From contig CAUASB010000001.1 of the NCBI GenBank assembly GCA_958431815.1, positions 1 to 64,000 on the forward strand: a stretch of 64,000 bases of DNA, read 5' to 3'. Below, in pieces: positions 32,942 through 40,719 of this stretch. The stretch is from an uncultured Eggerthella sp. GTDB lineage: Bacteria > Actinomycetota > Coriobacteriia > Coriobacteriales > Eggerthellaceae. A model generated the notes under the pieces. That model worked only from the letters and a program-made list of their open reading frames with translations. It searched no databases and was not told the origin of the DNA. The first letter of the stretch is position 1; every line of letters begins with the position of its first letter. The position numbers and the translations under genes are program-made.

Positions 32942-33927
32942 AGGCCATCACCTCCCCTTTTAATGCGAGGATCAACCACGCAATACAGGAGGTTTGCGAT
33001 GAAATTGCCACCGAACACGATAACGGCAGAAACCAACGCAATGCCCACCAGCAGCGCAACATCGCCGCCGATGCCCGCCGTCACCGCCGCCTGGCCCAAA
33101 CCCGGGTAGGAAAACACCTGTTCAACCAACACCGATCCGCCGAAGATCTCGGATACAGAGGCGAACTGCAGCGTCAGCGCAGGAAGGATAAGATTGCGCA
33201 TACCGTGAGTCTTCGCAGCTTGCATGCGGCTCATACCACGTGCCTGGGCAAAGCGGATATAGTCGCTTTCCATGATGTCTATCGTTTTCTCACGCGTGTG
33301 CAGGGCGATGTTTGCCACGCCCAAGATGGAAAGGGTAAGCGCAGGAAGCACGATGTGGTGCAAAGCATCAACAAGGCTAACGTCGGCAGCGCTTTTTCCG
33401 ATGGGCACCGAAAAGCCCAAGGGGAACCAACCCAGCCACACGGCAAACACCATGAGCATGATAAGCCCCAACCAAAAGGTGGGGGTTGAGGCAAGCACGA
33501 AGCAATAGCCCTTGACCAGCTTGTCTACCCAGGTGCCGCGCTTCAGCCCGGCAAGCACGCCCAACACCAAGCCGATAACGCCCGAAAGCACCCACGCCAC
33601 CAGCATCAGGGCAAGGGTGTTAAGGGAACGCGCAGCCAGTACCTGCGTCACCGGCGCGTTGTAGCGAAGGGACGTGCCCAAATCGCCCTGAAGCGCCGAC
33701 GTTAGCCAGGAAACGTAACGCTGCCATATAGGCACATCAGTGCCCCAGTAGCTTGCCAGTTGTGCGCGTTTTTCCGCGTCCATGTTCACGTAGGCAGCTT
33801 GCCCGACATTGGCTTGCACCGGATCGATGGGCGAAGCGCCTACCAAAAAGAACACCACAACGCTCACCGCAAACAACAGCAGCGCGAATTTGACCAGATT
33901 GCGGGCAGCAACTTGAAGAAGGGGCAT
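32938..33927 (-). CDS. Nickel/peptide ABC transporter permease (DppB/NikB type)
   Basis: A permease of 329 residues from the ATG at 33927. Typical features are NLVKFALLLFAVSVVVFFLV, the GSSFRY-like loop (GDLGTSLRYNAPV) and the coupling region YIRFARAKG-like YIRFAQARGMSRMQAAKTHG. A TTG at 33963, with the better SD GGGAGG overlapping the stop of the binding-protein gene, would add 12 residues; the choice between the two is open. Confidence 0.9.
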   Translation of the reverse strand: MPLLQVAARNLVKFALLLFAVSVVVFFLVGASPIDPVQANVGQAAYVNMDAEKRAQLASYWGTDVPIWQRYVSWLTSALQGDLGTSLRYNAPVTQVLAARSLNTLALMLVAWVLSGVIGLVLGVLAGLKRGTWVDKLVKGYCFVLASTPTFWLGLIMLMVFAVWLGWFPLGFSVPIGKSAADVSLVDALHHIVLPALTLSILGVANIALHTREKTIDIMESDYIRFAQARGMSRMQAAKTHGMRNLILPALTLQFASVSEIFGGSVLVEQVFSYPGLGQAAVTAGIGGDVALLVGIALVSAVIVFGGNFIANLLYCVVDPRIKRGGDGL

Positions 33928-33966
33928 CGCTTCGCCTTTTGCCGCGTGGGAAGAAAAAGGCAAGCG

Positions 33967-35604
33967 TTATCCCTCCCACGACCAGCGATCGACATTGTTC
34001 ACCAGCGACCAACCGTGGCCATGAGGATGCGGCTTCTGGTCTGCCACCTGAAGGCCTGTGCGTTTGAAGTACAGATGGTCGACGTTCACCAGCCACACCC
34101 AGCTAGCAGCGCCCTGCGGAGCAACCCCGTTCTTGCCGTCCCACTGGGCCAGCTTCCACTCGTCATAGGAATCTTCGACCTTGGTTTTCGCCAAAGCGGC
34201 ATCAAGGTGGGCATCAACGGCCTTGCTCTCGTAGCAGGCGTAATTGCCAGTAGCTGTGGAATAGGTAAGGTTGTACAGCTCTACCGGACTGTTCGCACCC
34301 CAGCCCCACAGCAGCGGATCGCTGAATTCACGCGGGTACAAGTCGTCCCAGCCGCCGCCCTTTATCGTTACGTCAACGCCAAGCGCCGTCATCTGATTGG
34401 AGAATTCCGCCGCCAAGGCCTGACGAACCGAATCGTTTGAGCTGTAGTACAGGTCAAATGCCGCACGTGTGCCGTCTTTCTGGTACACGCCGTCTTCGCC
34501 ACGGGTCCAGCCACCCGCCTCGAGGATCTGCTTTGCCCGATCGATGTCGGTTTCCACTTTCATATCGTCCGAAGCCCAAGGTGTGCCATCGGAAACGCTG
34601 TAGGCAGGAGTGCCGTGGCCGTTCAGCACGTTGTTGACCATAGTGGTGCGATCGACGGCGTAGTTGATGGCACGGCGCAAGGCAATGTCCTGCGTCACCG
34701 CATTGCCCGAGCTGTACACGGCATCGCCGTCGGCCTTCGTGCCGCCAGGAGCAATTGTAGGCAGGGAAATGCCACGGCTGTCCACGGTCTTGCATACCAA
34801 AAGCTCATAGTTGCTGGGTGTGGCATCGGCCTTGGTTGCCGCCGTGTAGGCGATGTCGACCTGGGCCGAATTCGCAGCGGCAAGGGAAGCATCTTCTTCC
34901 ATGAACACCACGATAACGCGCTTCATCAGGGGCGCTTCGCCGTAGTAATCGGGGTTCGCCTTCAGGATAACCTGCTGCCCACGATCCCACTGTTCAAGCA
35001 TGTAGCGGCCCGAACCAATGGGGTTTGCGCCGTAGCTTGCAGAATCGTAGGCATGTTCAGGCACGATACCGACTACCGCAAGGGTGTACAACAGGGCATT
35101 GAAGGGCTTGTTCAGGTGGAGCTCCACCACGGTATCGCTCACGGCGACGGCTTTCTTCACCATGGAAAGATCGGCTTCGGCGGCTGCGTTTTCGTTGATC
35201 CCGTTGATGGTGAAGGCAACGTCACGCGCGGTAAGAGACTTGCCATCGGTGAACTTCACATCGTCGCGAATGGTGAACGTCCAGGTAAGGCCGTCTTTGC
35301 TGCATGAATAATCAGTAGCCAAGTCATTGACGAAGTTAAGGTCCTTGTCGGTGGTGATAAGCGTCGACTGGATAAGCGGCTCGTGCACATGTTCGCCGCA
35401 GCCCCACGAGAACAGCGGGTCAAAGCCAGCGGCTGGCTCACTTGAGGTGGTCATGGAAACCACCACTTCATCGGCATTTCCCGTCACCGATGCGCCCGCC
35501 TTAGAGGCAGATCCCGAAGAGCACGCGCTGAGCACGCCACCGAAGGAAAGGGCCATGGCCCCAATGCCGGCGCATTTCAAAAAGGAACGTCTTGTAAGAG
35601 CCAT
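33967..35604 (-). CDS. Nickel/peptide ABC transporter solute-binding lipoprotein
   Basis: A 545-residue family 5 solute-binding protein. The N-terminus MALTRRSFLKCAGIGAMALS has a twin-arginine motif and is followed by a lipobox ending at LSAC, so it is probably a Tat-exported lipoprotein. SKDGLTWTFTIRDDVKFTDG and PIGSGRYMLEQWDRGQQVIL are family motifs. Near the C-terminus is QKPHPHGHGWSLVNN, a His cluster that could take part in metal or metal-chelate binding. First gene of a five-gene operon; the nickel assignment is inference from the histidines. Confidence 0.9.
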   Translation of the reverse strand: MALTRRSFLKCAGIGAMALSFGGVLSACSSGSASKAGASVTGNADEVVVSMTTSSEPAAGFDPLFSWGCGEHVHEPLIQSTLITTDKDLNFVNDLATDYSCSKDGLTWTFTIRDDVKFTDGKSLTARDVAFTINGINENAAAEADLSMVKKAVAVSDTVVELHLNKPFNALLYTLAVVGIVPEHAYDSASYGANPIGSGRYMLEQWDRGQQVILKANPDYYGEAPLMKRVIVVFMEEDASLAAANSAQVDIAYTAATKADATPSNYELLVCKTVDSRGISLPTIAPGGTKADGDAVYSSGNAVTQDIALRRAINYAVDRTTMVNNVLNGHGTPAYSVSDGTPWASDDMKVETDIDRAKQILEAGGWTRGEDGVYQKDGTRAAFDLYYSSNDSVRQALAAEFSNQMTALGVDVTIKGGGWDDLYPREFSDPLLWGWGANSPVELYNLTYSTATGNYACYESKAVDAHLDAALAKTKVEDSYDEWKLAQWDGKNGVAPQGAASWVWLVNVDHLYFKRTGLQVADQKPHPHGHGWSLVNNVDRWSWEG

Positions 35605-35810
35605 CGCTGCCCCTTCTTCACCTAGCGTGGTGTTACGGATTCACAATTCATGTTATGAGTGTAGCAAACGTAACACTGATGTCTAGACGAAAATCGGCGA
35701 TTGCCGCACTACCCTGACCATTTAGCGTATGTGCTCAAAATCGAAACATGGCAGTACTATGGTTGAAGAAGAAAAGCTAGCAGCAAGATGCTTATGGGGA
35801 GGAATACATC

Positions 35811-36023
35811 GTGAAAATAGGTTCCGTGATCCTTGGGTTCGTGATGATACTTATCGGCATCTTCGATCTTGCAGGGCAGGCACCCGTACTGGGCATTCAT
35901 CCTGCCGTATGGTTCATCTTGGGCGTGCTTCTTATCTGCTCCGATTCGGTCTGGGAAAAGCTGGCCCATCGGAAGAAAGACGACGACTCGGACAACAGCG
36001 AAGAAAGCTCCGATCACGAGTAA
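35811..36023 (+). CDS. Small membrane protein with acidic tail
   Basis: 70 residues from a GTG at 35811 with SD GGGGAGG. Two hydrophobic helices (SVILGFVMILIGIFDLAG and PAVWFILGVLLICSDSVW) are followed by a highly acidic, Ser-rich tail KDDDSDNSEESSDHE. I recognise no family. It stands alone between the transporter operon and the metal-regulated genes. Confidence 0.65.
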   Translation: MKIGSVILGFVMILIGIFDLAGQAPVLGIHPAVWFILGVLLICSDSVWEKLAHRKKDDDSDNSEESSDHE

Positions 36024-36273
36024 CAGGCCAAGCAGGCATTCATGCCCGCTCCCGCAGGGTTCGCCGCACCCCCCCCGCATCGCCCACCACTGTCGTCCAA
36101 AACGACTTCTTTGCACTGATTCCTTTCAAGCCGGCCCGGAGAAAAGCCCGAGCTATGCTTACGCTTCGCTTGCGGTTTCCCGCCCAGCATTCCCATTCGT
36201 CCCGTTAATCCCTTTGCGCCGTTGCAAACATCCCCTCATTTGAGCACATCATCAGGTGTTATCGAAAGTTCCT
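36024..36273 (+). other. Gene-free stretch upstream of the Fur-like gene
   Basis: About 250 bases; no supported gene, RNA or terminator. It includes a run of eight C residues at 36070-36077. The regulated promoter follows directly. Confidence 0.4.
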
Positions 36274-36298
36274 AGAATTGAGAACTTTTCTCAATTCT
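36274..36298 (+). promoter_or_regulatory. Perfect 25-bp palindrome, putative operator
   Basis: AGAATTGAGAA-CTT-TTCTCAATTCT, 11-bp arms without mismatch, ending one base before the -35 element of the following promoter. A natural site for an activator or repressor dimer. Confidence 0.75.
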
Positions 36299-36299
36299 A

Positions 36300-36339
36300 T
36301 TGACAAGCATGCTTCGCCTCATAAAATGAGACTCATTTT
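36300..36339 (+). promoter_or_regulatory. Promoter with overlapping Fur-type box
   Basis: TTGACA (36300-36305), a 16-nt spacer and TAAAAT (36322-36327). A perfect palindrome AAAATGAG-A-CTCATTTT (36323-36339) covers the -10 element, its size and AT-rich ends resembling Fur/Zur/Mur boxes. Binding there would block RNA polymerase, suggesting repression by a metalloregulator. Confidence 0.72.
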
Positions 36340-36398
36340 CATTTTCACGAGTCTTATCCCGTGCATCCGAAGAAACGCACGAACACTGAAGGAAGAAC

Positions 36399-36725
36399 AT
36401 GCGCGATAGCAGCACCAAGCAATACCGAACCAAGCAGAAGGATCTGATCCTTTCCTGCATCCAAGCGCATCAGGGATCTTTCTTCACCAGCATCGAAGGC
36501 ACTTCCAGCGTGTGTTACCGCTTCCTGCCCAACACCCCTGAAGGCGTGTACTTCTTCTTGAAGTGCGAAGAATGCGGCGACCTTTCCCCCATCGATTGCG
36601 GCGAGCTGCAGAAGCTCTACGAGCACGTTATCGAGCATCATCACGTGCGCATCAACCCCACTAAAACCGTGCTGTACGGCCTTTGCGAAGCATGCCTTGC
36701 AAAACACGAGGATGCCGCATGCTAG
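36399..36725 (+). CDS. Fur-family-like metal-binding protein lacking most of the DNA-binding domain
   Basis: 108 residues. The C-terminal part matches the dimerisation/metal domain of Fur-family regulators: EGTSSVCYRF, LKCEECGDLSPIDCGEL with CxxC, EHVIEHHHVRINPTKTVLYG, and a second CEACL pair. The N-terminus starts like a Fur winged helix (QYRTKQKDLILSCIQAHQG) but then passes straight into FFTSIEGTSSV, so about 35 residues with the recognition helix and wing are absent. The frame is uninterrupted. It may act as a metal sensor, a dominant partner of a full-length Fur, or be a decayed regulator. Confidence 0.8.
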   Translation: MRDSSTKQYRTKQKDLILSCIQAHQGSFFTSIEGTSSVCYRFLPNTPEGVYFFLKCEECGDLSPIDCGELQKLYEHVIEHHHVRINPTKTVLYGLCEACLAKHEDAAC

Positions 36726-37675
36726 AGCTTGCACTGGACATATTCGCCGATGCCTTGAAAGACACCCTGTACTTGGTGCCGTTTCTTTTGGTGACCTACC
36801 TGCTGCTTGAAACGCTCGAGCACAAGGCCGGAGCGCACACCGAGCGCCTGGTGCAGAAAGCGGGCCACTTCGGCCCTGCCGTCGCTGCCGTTTTGGGTGC
36901 CGTTCCCCAATGCGGGTTTTCCGCCGCAGGTGCCGCACTATTTTCCAGCCGCGCCATTACCTTAGGCACGTTATTCGCTGTGTTCCTTTCCACCTCCGAC
37001 GAGATGCTGCCGCTGTTCATCGCCGAGCAGGTTGACGGTGCCGTGATGCTGCAGATAATCGGCGCGAAAGTCGTTATCGGCATGGTAATGGGCTTCGCCA
37101 TCGACGGGGCATTGCGCCTGCGCTTGCACTCTGCGCAGCAAACCGCTGCCCATCAGCATGAACTAGAGCACAAACATTCTTGCAACTGCGAGCATGCCCA
37201 CGGAGAGGAGCACGTATTCGGGCCCGACCATTGCCACAACCCCGAGTGCCACTGCGCTAATGGGCATGGAGGTTGGAAAGACATCGTGGTAGGTGCCCTG
37301 GAACACACGTTGCAGGTTGCGGTAATCGTATTCCTTATCTCGCTGGCATTAAATGGCGCGATGGAGTTGGCGGGCGAAGAAGCTGTTTCTTCCTTCCTTT
37401 CCTCCAAACCTAGCTTGGCTATTTTCGGCTCTGCGCTGGTGGGGCTTATCCCCAACTGCGGCGCAAGCGTAGTTATCACACAACTGTACCTTGACGGCAT
37501 GCTGGGAACAGGAGCCATGATTTCAGGCCTGCTGGTTTCTGCTGGCGTGGGCCTGCTGGTGCTGTTCGGCGAAAACCGCCCCGTTCGCCAGAACCTCGCC
37601 ATCCTTGCCGGGCTCTACGCCACGGGCGTTTGCTGGGGGCTTTTGTTCCAGGCGCTTGGCGTTACGTTCATGTAG
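36719..37675 (+). CDS. Putative ten-TM heavy-metal transporter (ArsP_2-like)
   Basis: 318 residues from the ATG at 36719, which overlaps the end of the Fur-like gene by 7 bp. Two halves of hydrophobic helices repeat the pattern GAVPQCGFSAAGAALF and GLIPNCGASVVITQLY, each with a Pro-x-Cys-Gly motif, as in the permease-like putative Mn/arsenic exporters of the ArsP_2 group. The central loop (about residues 143-190) is rich in His and Cys (HQHELEHKHSCNCEHAHGEE) and likely binds metal. Expression with a Fur-type protein from a Fur-boxed promoter fits a role in metal homeostasis; direction and metal are unknown. Confidence 0.82.
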   Translation: MLELALDIFADALKDTLYLVPFLLVTYLLLETLEHKAGAHTERLVQKAGHFGPAVAAVLGAVPQCGFSAAGAALFSSRAITLGTLFAVFLSTSDEMLPLFIAEQVDGAVMLQIIGAKVVIGMVMGFAIDGALRLRLHSAQQTAAHQHELEHKHSCNCEHAHGEEHVFGPDHCHNPECHCANGHGGWKDIVVGALEHTLQVAVIVFLISLALNGAMELAGEEAVSSFLSSKPSLAIFGSALVGLIPNCGASVVITQLYLDGMLGTGAMISGLLVSAGVGLLVLFGENRPVRQNLAILAGLYATGVCWGLLFQALGVTFM

Positions 37676-37763
37676 TTCGTCTACCGCCAGTGCGGGGCAC
37701 CGCACTTTAAGGAAACCAAGGCACGGCGCCCCACACCGACTCCTTACAGCAGCCCAACCAACA

Positions 37764-37798
37764 AAAAGGGCGATCGGCATACAGTCGATCGCCCTTTT
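37764..37798. terminator. Bidirectional terminator between metal transporter and patatin genes
   Basis: AAAAGGGCGATCG/CGATCGCCCTTTT, 13 bp, nine-base loop. On the minus strand five T residues and GTTGG follow; on the plus strand four T residues lie in the stem. Confidence 0.88.
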
Positions 37799-37811
37799 CA
37801 TGCAGGAGAAC

Positions 37812-38714
37812 CTATTCCCCCGCCTTCAACCATTCCAGAATCTCGGGGAGCTGCTTTTGATATTGGTTGTAGCCATCGAAATAGCTAGCGCGCAACCGTT
37901 CCATATCAGTGGTGCTGTTTTCCACCGCCATCTTGTCGGCGTACACGATGTACACCTTGCCTTCCTCGGCAAGCGCTTCGAGCTTTTCCAACTCGGCATT
38001 GTAACGCTCGTTGCGGGTGAGCAGTGCTTCCTTCACCTTGGGATACTTGCGGAAGCTGTTGGCGATGGCCTTTGCCCCCATTCCAATGTCATCGGTAGGC
38101 TTGCGGAAACCCTTCGGTCGTGTGAGCACCGCTAAAATGCGCGGACAACCGGAATCAAGCGCCAGCTGCAACGGGATGCCGGCGCCAACGCCCAAGCCGC
38201 CATCGAAATACACATGCCCGTCGATTTCCACCGGCGGCATCACAACAGGAAGCGTGCTGCTGGCGCGCACACGCACCATCAAATCTTCCAACGTGGGCAT
38301 GTCTTCCTTATGCCACACCACCGACTCGCCCGTATCGCGATCGAATGCCTGCATGGAGCAGGGCGTGGGGCTGTTCTTAAACGCTTCGAAGTTGAAAGGC
38401 AAGGCCCCATCGGGCAAACCCGCCTCTTCGTAAATCCAATGCGCCGAGAACATGCCCTTGCCTTCGATGAAGCTCTTCGCTCCCCCGAATTCAGGCTCCA
38501 GCGCGAAATCGGTGAAACTTGCGCGCGTACGCCATACATCGCCCGACAGGAAATTCACCGTGTTGCTCGACCCTGCGGAAATGCCGCACACATGGCCGAA
38601 CGTAATGTTCTGTTCCAACAGCAGCGATGCCATCGCCGAGGTGTAGCTGGCGCGCATGCCACCGCCCTCGAACATCAGCACGGTATTCGCTGCATGGAAA
38701 TTTGCTTTCTTCAT
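37812..38714 (-). CDS. Patatin-like phospholipase
   Basis: A 300-residue patatin-fold acyl hydrolase. The oxyanion loop is FEGGGMR, the nucleophile elbow GISAG with Ser46, and the catalytic Asp is in VYFDGGLGVG. It resembles the bacterial YjjU/RssA-like branch. No signal peptide, so it acts in the cytoplasm, on lipids that are not known. SD GAGGGGG before the ATG. Confidence 0.92.
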   Translation of the reverse strand: MKKANFHAANTVLMFEGGGMRASYTSAMASLLLEQNITFGHVCGISAGSSNTVNFLSGDVWRTRASFTDFALEPEFGGAKSFIEGKGMFSAHWIYEEAGLPDGALPFNFEAFKNSPTPCSMQAFDRDTGESVVWHKEDMPTLEDLMVRVRASSTLPVVMPPVEIDGHVYFDGGLGVGAGIPLQLALDSGCPRILAVLTRPKGFRKPTDDIGMGAKAIANSFRKYPKVKEALLTRNERYNAELEKLEALAEEGKVYIVYADKMAVENSTTDMERLRASYFDGYNQYQKQLPEILEWLKAGE

Positions 38715-39204
38715 CGAGCCCCCTCGTTTTTCTTATCAATAAAGGATACCCATACTGGGTTGCCGCTAAAACCAACGGTTACGTATCTGTTGGCGATTTT
38801 CAGCGCTTAGCAGCAGGCGGAAACCACAAAACGGGGTCCTTGTGGCAAAAAAATAGCACTTGCGAACGATTGTCCTGCGTTTCCACGATACGTTTATCCT
38901 CAATCAGGGTAAAACCGTGGTGATTCCCGATGCATATGGCAGCTTTTTTGTCGTCTCGACCTGCGATGGTCGTTCTCAAGTCGATTATTTTGCCAAAATG
39001 GTGTCCTTCTTTGGTTTTGAACCAGAACGAACCGTTGTCCTACATCGCTGCATCAGGATGCGGTCAGAATCCAACCACATAAGAAGAAGCGCCTACGCTC
39101 GCTCAAAGCCCCAATCCACGACAAGTGTCCGCAAACGGCGCCTTAAGCCACAAGGGACCACCGGCAATGTTCCGCTTTGCGAAGAGAAACCGGTCAAAAT
39201 CATC
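38715..39204. other. 490-bp gene-free stretch between patatin and gltD genes
   Basis: No convincing gene: one open frame (38860-39249, +) has no SD and no family-like features. An imperfect direct repeat is visible: CGAACGATTGTCCTGCG at 38864-38880 and CGAACCGTTGTCCTACA at 39028-39044. Base composition is more AT-rich than the neighbouring genes. It should contain the promoter of the patatin gene. Confidence 0.4.
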
Positions 39205-39237
39205 AAAAAGAGCCCGCCGGATAAACCGGCGGGCTCT
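39205..39237 (-). terminator. Terminator of the gltBD operon
   Basis: On the minus strand AGAGCCCGCCGG/CCGGCGGGCTCT, 12 bp, loop TTTAT, followed by four to five T residues. Confidence 0.92.
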
Positions 39238-39258
39238 CAAAAGCTCTAGGCGGATGCG

Positions 39259-40719
39259 CTAGCCAAGCAGATCCTTTGCCACTTCTTTGGCGCAGGCAAG
39301 GCCATCAGCCAGGGAATTCACCACAAGCGTAGACCCGTGCTTGGCATCGCCTGCAGCATAAATAGGCGTTTCGCCTTCATGTTTCACGCGATGCGTGCCC
39401 TCAACCATGACAGGACGCACGCCACGGCCATCGGTCACCTCGGCGCCCAGCGCATCGTAGATGCCGCGCTCGGGGCCAGTGAAGCCGCAGGCAATCAGCA
39501 CAAGCTGCGCCGGCAGAACACGCTCGGTTTCCATCTGACGCTGCGGGGCGCCTTCGCTCCAGTCGAGCGTTACCACGCGAAGGCCGCTTACGTGGCCGCC
39601 CTCGCCCAAAACCTCTACCGTGTCGGCAGAGAAGGAACGCGGGTCTTCGTGGAAATGCTCAATGGCCTCGCGTTGGCCGTAGTCGGTCTTCTTCACGAAG
39701 GGCCATTCGGGCCACTGGTTGGAAGCAGTGCGCGTCTCGGGCGGAGCAGCGTTGTACTCAAGCTGCTGAATGCTCTTGGCGCCCTGGCGCAGCGCCGTGG
39801 CAATGCAGTCGGTGCCCGTGTCGCCGCCGCCGATGACCACAACGTCCTTGCCCTCGGCAGAGATTGCAGGTGCATCTCCCGAAAGAACTGACTTCGTGGA
39901 AGAGGTGAGGTAGTCAACCGCGAACACCACGCCATCCTGGTCGGCACCGGGGGCAGCCAAGCCGCGCGGCGCCGCTGCCCCAACAGCAACAACCACCGCA
40001 TCGAAATCAGACCTCAGGCGCGTTGCCACGGCTTCATCAGACGCGTCGGTGTTCAACTCGAAGGAAATGCCGTTTTCCTCAAGGAACTTGATGCGACGAT
40101 CGACGATTCCCTTGGGCAGCTTCATGTTGGGGATGCCGTACATCAACAAACCGCCGGCACGGTCGTGGCGCTCGAACACCGTTACGCGGATGCCCGCTTG
40201 CGCCAGCTGCCATGCGGCGCCCAAGCCGCACGGGCCCGAACCAACTACGGCAACCTTCGGCGCATCGGCGGCAGGTACCGGCAGCGGAGCCGGGCCGCCC
40301 GCAGCCCACTGGTGGTCGGAAATGGCGCGCTCGTTGTCGCGGATGGTGGTTGCGCCCTCGATGGAAGCGAGGTTGCAGGCAGCCTCGCACAATGCTGGGC
40401 ACACACGGCCGGTGAACTCGGGAAACGGGTTGGTAAGCGTCAAACGCTCGGCCGCTTCGTCCCACAACCCGCGATACACCAGGTCGTTCCACTCGGGGAT
40501 AAGGTTGTGCAGCGGGCAGCCCGAAGGGCGCGCCTTGCCGAACGAAAAGCCCGCCTGGCAAAATGCCACGCCGCACATCATGCAGCGGCTTGCCTGGACG
40601 CGCTGCTCTTCCTCGGAAAGCGGAATGGCGAACTCGTTGAAGTCGCCCTTCGTCTCCGCTGCGGCGCGCTCGCTATGAGCAACGCGATCATGCTCGAGAT
40701 ATGCTCCTGCCTTGCCCAT
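39259..40719 (-). CDS. gltD: Glutamate synthase [NADPH] small subunit
   Basis: A 486-residue beta subunit that passes electrons from NAD(P)H through FAD and 4Fe-4S clusters to GltB. The N-terminal cysteines are in QASRCMMCGVAFCQAG and CPLHNLIPEW, the FAD site is VAVVGSGPCGLGAAW, and the NAD(P)H site is VVVIGGGDTGTDCIATAL. It starts one base into the end of gltB, so the subunits are made in step. Confidence 0.96.
   Translation of the reverse strand: MGKAGAYLEHDRVAHSERAAAETKGDFNEFAIPLSEEEQRVQASRCMMCGVAFCQAGFSFGKARPSGCPLHNLIPEWNDLVYRGLWDEAAERLTLTNPFPEFTGRVCPALCEAACNLASIEGATTIRDNERAISDHQWAAGGPAPLPVPAADAPKVAVVGSGPCGLGAAWQLAQAGIRVTVFERHDRAGGLLMYGIPNMKLPKGIVDRRIKFLEENGISFELNTDASDEAVATRLRSDFDAVVVAVGAAAPRGLAAPGADQDGVVFAVDYLTSSTKSVLSGDAPAISAEGKDVVVIGGGDTGTDCIATALRQGAKSIQQLEYNAAPPETRTASNQWPEWPFVKKTDYGQREAIEHFHEDPRSFSADTVEVLGEGGHVSGLRVVTLDWSEGAPQRQMETERVLPAQLVLIACGFTGPERGIYDALGAEVTDGRGVRPVMVEGTHRVKHEGETPIYAAGDAKHGSTLVVNSLADGLACAKEVAKDLLG

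Noticed and set aside
38860..39249. A 129-codon open frame in the patatin-gltD gap
   Set aside because: No SD, a low-complexity basic second half, and it runs through the gltD terminator; no recognisable domain.
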